Of a stretch of DNA of 64,000 nt, positions 23,762 through 34,290 are shown in pieces. A program made the position numbers and the translations under genes. The notes below the pieces were generated by a model. It saw nothing but the letters and a program-made list of their open reading frames with translations, did not search any database and was not told the origin of the DNA. The DNA comes from Ignelater luminosus. Lineage: Eukaryota > Arthropoda > Insecta > Coleoptera > Elateridae. Location: assembly GCA_011009095.1 (NCBI GenBank), contig VTPC01090904.1:29379-93378 (forward strand), in the 5' to 3' direction. Position 1 is the stretch's first letter. Every line of letters begins with the position of its first letter.

Positions 23762-24679
23762 ATGGAAAAAAGTTCGTTCAGTGGTCAAGTTTTTTGTTTT
23801 GGAAGGTTTATCGGCAACGGAAATTCATAAAAGGTTACAAAAAGTGTTGAAGGAACCTGCACCATCCTTTTCTACTGTTTCAAAGTGGACTATGGAGTTT
23901 AAACGTAGCCGTACCAGTGTGGAAAGGTGCTACAACTACAGAAGTGGTACAAAAATACATGATATGGTCCTTGCGGACAGGCGATTGAAGATTACTGAGT
24001 CAGCTAAGGCTGCTGGCATTTCAACTGAAGATTTGACAATGAAAGAACTCTGCGCAAGATGGGTGCCGCATTTGTTGACCGTCGATCAAAATCGCATTCG
24101 ACTGCAAATATCACGGAGTTGTTTGGGCCGTTTCAACAAAGATAGAACAGATTTTACACGGCTATTTGTAACTATGGATGAAAGTTGGATCCTTCATTAT
24201 ATACCGGAGTCGAGACAGCAGACAGAAGCTGGTTCTTCATTGGCTGGTAAGGTTATGGCGTCGGTATTCTGGGACTCAATCGGAATACTTTTGATTGATT
24301 CCGTGAAAAAGGGTCAAACCGTTACAGGAACATACTAAGCCTCCTAGACAAATTAGATAAAAATATTAAGACAAAAAGAAGGTGCTCTGTCATCAGAACA
24401 ACGCATCTATTGCAATGGCTAGATTGGACGAATTGAGGTGTGAATTGTTGGAACATCCGCCTTATTCTCCGGATTTAGAACCATCAAACTTCCTCTTTTT
24501 TTCCAAATTTAAAAAAATCTGTGGCTGGAAAACATTTCAAGACAAACGAAGAGATCATTGCAGCAGTGAGGACCTACTTTGAGGAGCTTCCGCAAGATCA
24601 TTACAAGATCGGGGTAGAATTACTGGAAAAACGTTGGACCAAGTGTATTACTGTTTTAGGAGATTATGTTAAAAAATAA
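23762..24679 (+). pseudogene. mariner transposase (DD34D type), two catalytic residues changed
   Basis: The gene likely started at the ATG 23762-23764, but an extra A in the following A-run shifts the frame. The N-terminal helix-turn-helix is clear (VRSVVKFFVLEGLSATEIHK, then APSFSTVSKWTMEFKR). WVPHLLTVDQ and FVTMDESWILHY follow; the latter keeps the first catalytic aspartate. The second motif reads HQNNAS where the family has HQDNA, and the third reads EHPPYSPDLEPSNFLFF where it has PSD, so both remaining catalytic aspartates are Asn. Only 29 residues separate them instead of 34, about five codons lost after NAS. Further small deletions lie near GISTEDL and around SRQQTEAGSS. The C-terminus continues in a shifted frame to a stop at 24677-24679 (RWTKCITVLGDYVKK). 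Confidence 0.92.
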
Positions 24680-24716
24680 AATGATTTTTATGATTATAAA
24701 TATGTTCTTTCTTTTC

Positions 24717-24745
24717 CATTCCGAGAACTTTTCAAATTATCCTCG
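24717..24745 (-). repeat. Right terminal inverted repeat of second mariner
   Basis: Reverse complement begins CGAGGATAATTTGAAAAGTT, with one mismatch to the left repeat. It is followed by TA. Confidence 0.93.
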
Positions 24746-24747
24746 TA

Positions 24748-25408
24748 TACAATGATAGACTTTGAACTTATCTTGATATGATAATTTGGTCATAATTTTA
24801 CGTAATGTTCAAAGTCAGTCGTGCAAAAGGTTTGAAGCTAGAAAACAGAAGCGTGTATTTACAGAACAGAATGTTATTGCCAACCATCTATCACAATTTC
24901 CACATTTAATTAACATTTGTTTAGCAGTAATTATCTACTGTTAGCAGATCTAGTCTACAAGATGCACAAAAGCAAATAGTTACATAAAATTTCTTTTATC
25001 AGTACTATACCTTTTCGACTTCGAATTTAAATTGAAAACAATCACTTTCAGATTAGAACAATCAATTTCAAATTTCAACTTCAAGTTGAGATCAATCAGC
25101 TTTAAATTCAGACTGATCAACCTTAAACCAAGTTGGGGTTAGTCTCAATTTTAAGTTGATTGATTTCAATTTGAACATTTAGAACAGATCGGAAATTTGT
25201 TTGAGATAAGCGATGTCATTTTACTACGTATTTTAGAAAATCAAGGAGAAGTTAAAGAAAAGATCATTGTATGTACCTTACGCTCTGGGCTTTTTAATTC
25301 TCAAAATCTGTCACGATGATGGGCATTTAATTTAAAACCATGAAAAGAGTTCGAATTGGTGGAAATCATTACGAAAAGATTCCAAGGTTTATGCCAGTTT
25401 TTGGTCCA
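24748..25408. other. AT-rich DNA with degenerate AATCAATTT repeats
   Basis: Around 25015-25190 variants of AATCAATTTCAAATT and their complements recur every 25-35 bp. A related short block (AATCAATTTTAAATTGAGAA) occurs at about 30045-30080. No gene seen. Confidence 0.45.
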
Positions 25409-25643
25409 TGTTGTACCTCGGGTCTTTGAATATTGCTCTACCATCACTATTTTAAAGTTAAAACCATTTACCTTACATTTTTATAGTATTCGCGAGAGAG
25501 TCGAATTTTAGTTGCCAATTACTTGTTTTGACAACGTTGGCAGCCACTGTATGTTTTAGAGGTGCATAAGTAAATTTCAACTTTTGTTTTAAGAAAGTTA
25601 TTGTGTGTACTTCTTTTGCAGGTGGAGAAAATTAAGACTACAG

Positions 25644-25801
25644 GTAAGTAATAAATTTGATGGTCTCTATAATTGTCAGGTTAGATTCTATAATATAAAA
25701 GTGTCTAATGTTGTACATCAGGTCTGTAAACTGTGTCATGACCCAAAGTTTTTTAAAATATTTTTAGTTATAAATCATTTGAATTTTTGTTTACCTTATA
25801 G
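25644..25801 (+). other. Predicted intron in 5' leader of Tigger-like transposase
   Basis: The donor CAG|GTAAGTA (25641-25650) matches the consensus perfectly. The acceptor is TTTACCTTATAG, ending at 25801, three bases before the ATG at 25805. A short upstream exon (25622-25643) follows TTCTTTTGCAG, another acceptor-like site. The splicing pattern is inferred from sequence only. Confidence 0.6.
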
Positions 25802-25804
25802 ATC

Positions 25805-27770
25805 ATGCCAAGAAACACGAAGGAAATTACCAGATCACCGATCAACATCGCAGCTCTTAAAAGAGCTGCGACTGATGTAAAGAACGGAACCAAAATAAGA
25901 ACTGCGACAAGAAATGCTTGTGTTTCAAAGACTACATTCGATCGTCACATTAAAAAATATAGAAATGCTGAAGTGCCCAAAACACATTTTAAGGAATGTC
26001 GCAAAGAAAGTGTTTGACGATGCTTTGGAGTTCGCGTTGGTAAATTTTCTAAAACAAGTGGCAGCATTGCATTATGGCTCAACTAAACTAGAAGTGTACG
26101 ATTACGCAAAGGCAAATGATGTTTAAATACCGGACTGTTAGGAGGAATCAAGATCTGCTGACCTTATGTGGTTAAGAGGGTTTCCTGAACGCCATCCGTC
26201 GTCGTTGGCTTTGCAAAAACCTGAAGCAACAAGTCTTGCCCGTGTCGCAAATTTTAATTGAGAAAACATTTAAGCATTTTTTGGGAATTTAAAAAATGTT
26301 ATGTCAAGACATTATTTAACACCTGACAAAATTTACAATCTGGATGAGACCGGAAACTCAACTACCATGTCCCACCAAAAATTATATGTGAAAAGGGATC
26401 CAAGCAAGTTGGGAGAGTAAGGTCAGGAGAAAGAGGGGTAAATGCGACCATGATTGCTGCTGTTAGTTGGCAATCATGTCTTGCCAGTGATTGTTCATTT
26501 CAAACCGCATATTGTCGGCTTAATATGAAAAGTGCATAAGTCCAAAATTTGAATAAAATGAGATCTTAATGCCTTCTAATTTAGAATTACCTTTTCCACA
26601 GATTAAATTCGAAGATACTACTTAAAATTAATAGATGGCGCTGAAATAGCGCAAATAAAATGATGCACAAGCCCACTAGCATTGACAGCTTAAAGCAGTT
26701 TTTCTTCCTTTTCCTGCTAAAACAAACTTTTGGGACTTATGCACTTTATATATTAAGCCGACGATATGCTCAATGGTTGTCAAGCTGGCTTCGCTGGAGG
26801 TGCCAACCCGTCGGGGTGGTCCAATGAAAAACTTTTTGTTAATTATCTAAAACATTTTATCAATGGTGTCAAGCCATCGACTGACGAACCGATACTACTT
26901 ATATTAGACAACCATAATTCCCATGTTTTTATCACAGCTATTGATATTGCGAAGAACAATTGAATAATTATGTCACCTCATACGTCCCACACTGTTTTTG
27001 GTCCCTATAAAACATTTTATAATAACTGCTTGAACGATTGGATGATAAGCAACCCAGCTACCATTTGTGACTCAGGAGGAATTATAGGAAAGGCTTTCGA
27101 TAAAGCATTTACTACAGAAAATATAAAGAAAGGTTTTGTAGTTACGGGAATTTGTCCATTAGACAAAAATGTGTTTTTGTCAAATTTTGTTACTGATAAG
27201 CTCTCTGAAGAAACGATGCTTTCGATTTCTTCTTCGTCGTCTGAAGTTGGTATTATCAAATCTCCAGAATTAGTACGACCATTTCCTAAAGCACCGCCTC
27301 AAAAGATAAAAGGAAGAGGATGGAGAAGAAGGAGAAAGACCAGAATTTTAATCGACTCGTCGGAGAAGGAAGAGATTGAAACTAACCAGACAAAGAAACT
27401 TAAAGCAGTAAGTAAAGGAAAAGACAATATTCAAGCAAGGAATACTAAATGGTGGAAACTTAACGAAAGTACTTTAGAAGATGAAAGTGACATACCTTTA
27501 GCCGATACTGGTAATGACAACATGAAGACATTAATGGAAAAAAATTGATGAACAGAGGACTGAAGATATCGACAAACACTTTATAGAGGAATCCATGTCA
27601 CAAGGAAATTTTTATTTGGTTAACAAACCTGTTTTTTATTTTGTTGCCCAAGTCATTAATGGTCTAAACTGTCAAGAATATTCAAAGTAAGGTATTACAA
27701 ACGCTATCGTTCTAGTACTAAATTTGTGTTAGAAAAAGACGACATTTACACACTTGAAACTTCCTTTAGC
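25805..27770 (+). pseudogene. Tigger/jerky-like DDE transposase, degraded
   Basis: From ATG 25805, a helix-turn-helix N-terminus (AALKRAATDVKNG, NACVSKTTFDRHIKKY) is followed by a frameshift after KKYRNAEV and stops to about 26340. The first catalytic motif reads DKIYNLDETGNS (about 26325-26360). GSKQVGRVRSGERG-like sequence follows, interrupted. After the nested MITE the frame resumes with ANPSGWSNEKLFVNYLKHFI, then EPILLILDNHNSH, the second catalytic motif. A stop and a frame change at 26962-26970 precede MSPHTSHTVFGPYKTFYNN. An open frame to 27548 has a basic patch (about 27300-27345) and acidic tail. A shifted frame continues with NFYLVNKPVFYFVAQVINGL, a C-terminal segment seen in some insect relatives. 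Confidence 0.85.
26512..26764. mobile_element. 253-bp MITE nested in Tigger-like transposase
   Basis: Terminal inverted repeats of about 36 bp pair 26512-26547 with 26728-26764. Both contain GTCGGCTTAATAT and AAAGTGCATAAGTCC. TA precedes (26510-26511) and follows (26765-26766). Removing the MITE plus one TA rejoins the transposase in frame as HFKPH|MLNGCQAGF, confirming both the boundary and the TA target duplication. There is no coding capacity. The TA duplication points to mobilisation by a Tc1/mariner-type transposase. Confidence 0.95.
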
Positions 27771-28015
27771 TACTGCATCTGAGTGACAACGTTCTCAAAT
27801 TCAATTTAAAGTCGAATTTTCTTCATATAATGTTAAAAAAATATTTTGTTTTTCCTTGTCCGTAATAAATTTCTATTCTGCAATACTTTTACCTATTTGT
27901 TTTATTTTTCAATATCCATTTTGTTTCCAGGTTTATAGATTGCATGTTCCAGTGCATTTTCTGCTATTTCGTATACTGGCCCAAGGTACATTTAGCTATA
28001 ACCCAAGGTACAACA

Positions 28016-29856
28016 TACTGATGTGCCTTGGGCCAAGATATTTCTTAATTTAAATTATTTAATTTGCGACGTGTAAAAAACGAATTTAAACCTGGAGATC
28101 TGGTATTACATAACTGACCATACGCTGTAGATGGCTAGCTTACACCAAAATTCAAAAGGCCATTCCGCATTATGCAGCCAGTTGGGACAGTATCTTATAA
28201 AATACAGGACGTTATTTTATCCTCAAGATTTAAAACTATTTTAGATTTCCATTCCCTAGATGTTCCTTCAATTTGAAAGCTACCTCAGATGAAGAGAGTA
28301 GTAATTTAGTTTAAAAATTGTAATTTTACTCACGGATTTTCCTGCTGATCATATTTTTCTATACATGTAAATAGTCAATAAAGCAATAAGAAATCCATAT
28401 AAACACCTTAAAAGAGATATTTAAAATGGTAACTTAATCTTACCATATTGTAAACAAAAATTATTTTTTAACAAAATAACAGAATCCAATAACATTTCAC
28501 TATAATACCAGCATCTGTTTGCAACGATACAATACAGTTATCGGAAATTTCAGTGTAATTCCAGACTGTAAACATTCAAAGACCTGATGGTATTTGCGAG
28601 CTATTTTTTGAGTTTTAGTAATGATTTATTAAAATTAATAAATCGTAACAATTTACAGACACTAAAAGTTATAAATATTGCTGGAAATCATCCTTTTTAA
28701 TGTACTGCAAGTTACAATAGTAAAATAACTCTTGAAAGAACTTGAACTGCAGAGATCACAGGATAGATATAATTAAGGGATGAAGCTTACATAGTTTCAA
28801 AGTTGTACACCGTTTGGATTAATTCTAAGATTTCTCTCTTTTTACAACAAAGGAATGCAAAAAAAATATATTTTACGTCCATCATCAAACAGCTTAAATG
28901 ATACACCTACTTGACATTTCTATCAAAAACAGCAAACAGAAATTATTTGCTTTTCAGCAAAAAGTAGCTTTGTGACTAGTATACACACACACATGAATCA
29001 TTTTTCTGCAAAAATAATTTCTGTGAAAAAAATAATTCACAGCTTTGTTGCTTTTACGTCGAATAGTGCACACAGCCTACTTCTATCGGGCTAGTTTTTT
29101 ATTAAACGAACTTTATGTTTTATCATCTATCGTTGTTTGATCTTTGATCTGTAAACTAACTTGCTGAGGTATTAAATTTAATTTTTTTTGCATGAACTAG
29201 CTCTCTAATAATCTTTAAACTCAGTTTTTAGATACACAATTTTATTAAATGAAAAAATAAAAATTGAAATGAATTTAGATATACTACAAACTTTGAAAGG
29301 TTTCCAGCTTTTTTTTTACAGAACTAGGGTTTGCACACAAGTTGCAACAAATAGAACTTAATGGTACTTAAAGGTATATCATGAGATAGAAACAATGATT
29401 TATTAAGCAAATAGTTGACCACTCAAGTATCGATGAAATGAAGAACCTATTAAGAAGTAGAAGAAATTGGAAATTATGCAATAAATGGTTCATCACTATT
29501 CTTTTTCTTTTCTGTGGACGTTGATGTCTTCGTTTGATTTAAATTTGATAATAAAATCTAAATTGCAACTTTATTTTATTCAAACGATCGCACTTGAATC
29601 TTTGAGAGAACAAAAATATTATAGGTGAATAAGGGTTTGTTCTTCTTAAACCTAGACTACAACAATGCGCTGTTCAATTCCTTTCTGTCCCAGCACTGCC
29701 CATTCGACATTCTGAACTGTTGCCATCGCTCTGACGGGTTTGGTTACCAGACGCTTCCTGGCCAGTGAACTCCCTAGTGAGCCACGGCAACCGTTTCACA
29801 ATCATTCACCTAACGATAGCGTACATATAATACTAACTGGATACTAACACCATTAC
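28016..29856. other. AT-rich DNA, nothing recognised
   Basis: No gene, tandem repeat or transposon motif of note apart from a short CA run near 28983-28992. It would be intron or intergenic DNA downstream of the candidate exons at 29.86-31.82 kb. Confidence 0.5.
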
Positions 29857-29962
29857 CAAATCATCATCAGCGTTGGGACCGTTTACACCGCTGGAATCTG
29901 CGCCAACCGCTGCAGAAACAACCTTGTTCTTGCTACCACCGTTGTTCTCGTAAAATACTCGG
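29857..29962 (-). CDS. Candidate host-gene exon C (unknown protein)
   Basis: On the minus strand a good acceptor, TATTTTGTAG, ends at 29963. The exon starts C|CGAGTA and encodes RVFYENNGGSKNKVVSAAV then GADSSGVNGPNADDDL. A possible donor TTG|GTAATG lies at 29857/29856; the next GTTAGT (about 29846) is an alternative, and otherwise the frame runs 7 more codons to a stop. The first base completes an Arg codon begun by the CG that ends exon B, so the phases agree. Composition (Asn, Gly, Ser, Asp, no repeats, no transposon motif) is coding-like. I do not recognise the protein. The downstream exon was not found. Confidence 0.45.
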
Positions 29963-30331
29963 CTACAAAATATTTATACCAAAACACCAATCACCAACAG
30001 TCCACCTCCTTGAAACTATTACCTTCTGTTCTAAAATGGGCCCAATCAATTTTAAATTGAGAATAATCAATTTCAAATCACCATTCCATTACACAATCAT
30101 TTAACAATGAACAGAAGTCTGAATCAAACTTACCAATGTGCTACGATTTACGACCGAGCCAAACTCGAAATAGCTGATAGGATTCAGTCTATTAAATAAA
30201 ATTCACAGTTTACAGTAAAACTCAATAATCAAGAAATCAAAGCAATAGGAGTGGGGCGCTCCTCATGGTTGCTTTTGCACCTCACGGCGGGGGTAAAGTC
30301 AGCGGAGTACTAGAAATCAAAAAGGGCTTAC
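29963..30331 (-). other. Putative intron between exons B and C
   Basis: Starts GTAAGCCC and ends TTTTGTAG on the minus strand. It contains one of the AATCAATTT-type short repeats (about 30045-30080) also seen near 25.1 kb. Confidence 0.4.
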
Positions 30332-30360
30332 CGCTTCTTTGACTGCGTTCTCTGCCACTG
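30332..30360 (-). CDS. Candidate 29-nt microexon B
   Basis: On the minus strand TTATGATTATTTCTAG ends at 30361, then 29 bases beginning CAGTGGCAGAGAACGCAGTC, then AAGCG|GTAAGCC, a strong donor. Read in phase 0 it gives QWQRTQSKK plus CG, which exon C completes to Arg. Exon A ends in phase 0 with a strong donor, so A-B-C splice into one open frame, through a basic stretch SKKRR at the junction. The evidence is the joint agreement of splice sites and phases; one such short exon alone would not be convincing. Confidence 0.42.
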
Positions 30361-31729
30361 CTAGAAATAATCATAATTTATTTGGACTTCATGTGTTGGT
30401 CAGCTTACAATGTGATGGTACGACGCCAAAGTTGACAAAAAAAAAGCATGTAACATACAGGTCTGATTTTTCTACTCGTAGTCTAATCTGTTTCGCACAA
30501 AGCAAATAAAATCAAAATTGTGCTTGTTTACCCAACCAAGTTTGAAAATGCTGCAAGTCCGAATATCCAACACTCAACAGAGTTTGGTTACCAGACGCGG
30601 GAAAATAGTCACCTTAATCTCCCAAACATAAGTGAAAATTTTGTTATTGGCCGAAGATGTTACAAAAACATAGACCATAATGACAAACGCTTATATGATA
30701 ATTCCAAGCTGAAAAGCTATTATGACGTTTAAGAAGTTACAACGCGAACTAAGAATAACATTTCATGTAAGGCGTATTTTCTGAAAGAATTTTTCATCAA
30801 CATGAATCAAACACAAGGGTTTTTCTATTCGTGTCTATTTTTTCTTCTGTTTACTTGCATGGAAAACGTAGAAGAGCAATGAAGTGGATACTTTACTAGT
30901 TACCAGAGTCTTTAGCTAGAGCTAGAGACCCCTAGTACTTTTGAAGGTTTTTTCAATTTAGATTCGGTCGAAGATACAGGCCATACTAAGATTAGCGAGC
31001 CTGAAAAAACTTTTGAAAATGGAACACCCAATAAAGCAAATTTGCGACTGACTTTTCTGTCATACTTAAGAAAATAGGCAAGATTGTCACAAACACATAC
31101 GATTTTGCAGGAAAGTTTTAGTGGGCGATTGTAGGGTAGCTAGCTCAACCAACAGATCGGTCAGTCACTATACTAGTCACAGCCTTTTTTAACATCACAC
31201 CAATTGGTCTATACTCCGAGGTTTGGGTTCCTTTCGTAGACCGAGACCATCTTCTGCTAATCAGTCTGAGGCTCCTTAGACCTGTAACTCTATAGCTGCT
31301 CAAAATTCTCAATCCTGAGATTGTGGTTTTGAGAAGTTTTTACCCATAAATTACATTACCAAAACCGACTTTTCAAAGTCAGCAGCTTTCAACAGTTTTC
31401 CAAATATCTCGCTGCCACCCATACCATCACCAACACCATCTGACTATTGTCAAGCAGTTTCAACACCACCGACCGACTACACTATTTTCCAGCTCTGCCT
31501 GCAGCCAACAAATTCAGAAGACACAGGTCAGCGACGCTGTAATAGGTTGAAATATGGAAATCGATGTTATAAGGTTCCTGCTTTATAAACACCCGACAAT
31601 TACAAGGAGGCTTTTGATGTTAGGTGAAAGCTGATAAGATCTTTTTCGGATGTTAATGATGTCCCTTATAGCGTCAAGCAAAGTTGCAAATTAAGGGGTC
31701 AATGACTCGGATGTGTTATAGATACTCAC

Positions 31730-31821
31730 GTGCCTAGCGGATGGAATGCTGAATGTGGCGTTGACATGGCCGTTGTTGGAGCCCGCGGCAGGAGCACTGG
31801 ATGTGGTTAGATATCCATTGG
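31730..31821 (-). CDS. Candidate host-gene exon A (unknown protein)
   Basis: The donor CAC|GTGAGTATC at 31730/31729 is close to consensus. A pyrimidine-rich tract (about 31836-31880) ending CCGCTACAG provides an acceptor at 31822. The 92-nt exon gives NGYLTTSSAPAAGSNNGHVN then ATFSIPSARH, a low-complexity Ser/Ala/Asn-rich segment, ending in phase 0. The frame stays open upstream to about 32027 with a leucine-rich, signal-peptide-like run, but that frame has no ATG before a stop, so I prefer the internal-exon reading. The minus strand is also the strand of the neighbouring LINEs, but no LINE motif is present here. Confidence 0.45.
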
Positions 31822-32640
31822 CTGTAGCGGACGATGTTTGTCCATGATGATGGTGAAAAGCGAACAACGTACACAGCAGGAGAACTAGAGCTTGCGATAA
31901 ACAGGTGGATGCGGCATATGCAGGGTTTTCGAGAGCCACACTCCTACTCGCGCGATGTAGGGGGTGAGTTCGGTAGTGGCCACCAGGCACAAGCGGTGAT
32001 AGTGGCAAAAGTAGACTTTGGGGTCGTCAAAATGCGAACACCTGGGAGAATAGGAAAATCAAACACCCGCGCAAATAATCGCTCCTTTCCCCGAAGGTAA
32101 CGACGTGCGCGTGTGGAAAAGGACACCTCGCAGGCCGGATCCCAGATTGATAGCCGGCGGTGCTCCTGGGCCTTCACCCAGGTATCAGAATACGTCACCC
32201 GGGAGAACACCAGTGGGGAGGCGCCTGGCACGGACAAGAACGGAACAGTAGGGAGGAACCAACTTTGAATGAATACTGCGCGAAACTGAGTATTAGGAAG
32301 CAATTCAATGTTAATTCCCCGCTGAAGGCGGGAGGTCGTTCTAAGCTCCCAGGAGCTACTCCAGCTTGTTTGGTGGACAAAATTTGGCATCGACGTAGAG
32401 CCCGTTCATTTCGCACTCGATCTTAGCATGCTGGTGCTTGCTGATGAGATGGTGCGCAGCAGCGTTGTCCGTGATGCCAGCATGGTTAGTAATGTGGTAG
32501 CGTCCCGGTAGTAGTGGCCTCTTCTGCAGTTCTCGCTGATGTTGACGATGGTAGCGATGCAAAGTGAACAACGTTTTTGCGGCGAAGTGCTATTTATGGT
32601 GGTGGGGCCTTGGAAAGTACAGTTCAGGTATTTGTCTTAA
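31822..32640 (-). other. GC-rich, CpG-containing island upstream of exon A
   Basis: Minus-strand frames are unusually open (32390-31944, 148 codons; 32571-32356, 71 codons, His-rich) but none begins or ends convincingly or resembles a known family. This may be the 5' exon/promoter region of the candidate minus-strand gene, or an unrecognised element abutting the LINE at 32.64 kb. Confidence 0.35.
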
Positions 32641-34290
32641 CCACTAGGGGAATCCACGGAAAACCCTAGTGAGAACAGTCGACTCGGAGAAGTCCCGGGC
32701 CTTCTGAATGCATACATGGATGGGATGTCGCTGATTACTTTGCTCGGTTTTTCACGGTGGGCTGAGATGGGGATTCGAAGAGGGATATGGTGCAATGTTA
32801 CCTGTAGCTTAATGGAGTGTCAAGAAGAATGTCCGTCAGATTGGGTGGCAAGTTATCTGCACGTTTCATCATGACAGATGGTGGGTGGTCGAGTTTCTTT
32901 CGGGGTGACAAAGCTGAGGTTAGAAGAATGTCAAGAACGTGCCCTCTGTTTTGTTCTACCGCCCTGCTCACAAAGCGACCCCTTATAAATTCAAGACGCG
33001 CATCTACAGGGGAAATTCCCGCTCTATCTCAGACTTCCTCCAAAGGGTGTAAGCGCTTCAAGCGGATAATTCTCCTGCAGATGGCTTTCTCCTTCTGTCG
33101 AAGTCTCCTGATTGCATATGACGGAGTGGAACCGAAGACGGTGCGGCTCGGAGCTTGAAAAGCAGCCCCTCACGGCAGACCTTGCAAAAGCCCTCTCAGT
33201 GTCCAGAAAAGTGACCGCCACGTATCTTCTGGAGTTGAATGCTACCGAGACGTCAGTATGCAGGCGGAGGATTGGATTAGTGGTGGATCTGCTCTGGCGG
33301 AATCCAGCTTGATGGTCTGGAAGGAGGTTGTTGTCGTCTAGATGTGCTTGGAGTCTATTTGTCAATATCCTTTCGAACACTTTCCCTAGAATGTTGAGGA
33401 GTGAAATGGGCCTATACGAAGTTGAGTTGGTACGACACTTTCCAGGTTTGTGGATCATGATGATTGTTGCTTCTTTCCGGGCGGCATGAAGGTAGCCGCT
33501 TCAAAGGCAGCTGCTGGAAATTTGGGTAAGTAGGACTACGGCAACCAGTGGCAGGTGGCGAAGGGCTTGTCTCGTGAGAGAGTCGTTACCCGGGGCTGAA
33601 TTCTTGCCAGAAGCGAGCGCATCAGCAGTATGGGGCTGATAATGTCTGGAAGGTAGTTGATGGCTCGGAGGGTTTGATCGTTAAAGAGTGGATCATCTGA
33701 GCGTTGATGTACCGCTTCGAGAACTTTTGCGAAAATATTCGCCTTATCCAGCGGGTCAGCCATTATTCTGTCTTTGTGGTTGGGGTGGCAGTCTTGGGAA
33801 GGTTTCTGGCTAGTGATGACTAAATTTATGCCAGAATTTGGCACCGTCCCGGTGATCCAGACTCGAAAACGTGGCCGACCAGCGCTCCTCTTTTATACGG
33901 GTCACATGCTGGAGGACGATCGCACCGAGTCGGTTCCACTGCGTTTTTATCATAGGATCGTGGGTGCAGACGAATTTTCTGTAGACCCGTCGCTTTTGCT
34001 GGATAGTATCACGGAGAAAAGCGGTCAGAAGGTACCTCTCAGGTACTACTCTAACAGCATCTTAGATTACTGTTGTGACCTGCAGGACAGTTGCTTCGAT
34101 GTCCTCAGTACTGTCCAGATGTGGGTCTTTGGGGAGGTTATTTTCCACTTGAGTTTGAAACTCATCCCATCGGGCATTGTTTCAATCTCTGATGGTGCGA
34201 CGGCCATTCTGTGAAATCGGGACTTGAAATAGCGTGGAATCTGTGACCATTGGTAGATGGTCTGAGGCAATGAGTATTAGGAAATAGTAT
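32640..34290 (-). mobile_element. jockey-like LINE, copy B (same family as copy A)
   Basis: The minus strand carries linker, then reverse transcriptase, then 3' tail. The tail (32640-32700, AAAACCCTAGTGAGAAC), the RT C-terminal DNA (32.84-33.12 kb) and the linker (33.9-34.25 kb) are each alignable by eye with copy A. The endonuclease is missing, so the copy is 5' truncated near 34.29 kb. The RT fingers region, absent from A, is kept here, while the palm with the FADD box, kept in A, is missing. Confidence 0.85.
33024..33880 (-). pseudogene. LINE reverse transcriptase, fingers/N-terminal part, degraded
   Basis: Minus-strand frames give a pre-RT segment with DRIMADPLDKANIFAKVLEAV (33780-33700), then a frame shift, then MIHKPGKCRTNSTSYRPISL and LNILGKVFERILTNRLQAHL, the characteristic fingers motifs of jockey-clade LINEs. 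NLLPDHQAGFRQSRSTTNPI and VAVTFLDTERAF follow; in the last the usual first catalytic aspartate (FLDxxxAFD) is present but the second Asp of the box is lost where a deletion joins RAFARS to the C-terminal region. The palm with the YADD box is missing, so it cannot be functional. Confidence 0.87.

Larger units (their letters stand above)
23583..24745 (+). mobile_element. mariner (mellifera/SETMAR-like subgroup), decayed
   Basis: A 1163-bp element bounded by 29-bp inverted repeats differing at one position (T/C at repeat position 23). The right end is followed by TA (24746-24747); the left is preceded by CA (23581-23582), probably a mutated TA. One decayed transposase lies on the plus strand. Small coding deletions make it clearly older than the DD41D mariner. 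Confidence 0.92.
25409..28015 (+). mobile_element. Tigger/pogo-like DNA transposon with nested MITE
   Basis: Candidate terminal repeats are TGTTGTACCTCGGGT (25409-25423) and its complement ACCCAAGGTACAACA (28001-28015), with one mismatch in 15. The right end is followed by TA (28016-28017); the left is preceded by CA, possibly a mutated TA. The plus-strand gene inside is a DDE_1-superfamily transposase of the Tigger/jerky type. Inverted copies of GGCCCAAGGYACA near 27978-27990 and 28022-28034 add a small palindrome across the right end. Total span 2607 bp including a 253-bp nested MITE. Confidence 0.72.

Noticed and set aside
31691..32008. ORF with a signal-peptide-like leucine run before exon A
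   Set aside because: The frame has no ATG and meets a TGA near 32030. The leucine codons form a pyrimidine-rich tract ahead of a CTACAG acceptor, so the run is more likely intron than a secreted protein start.
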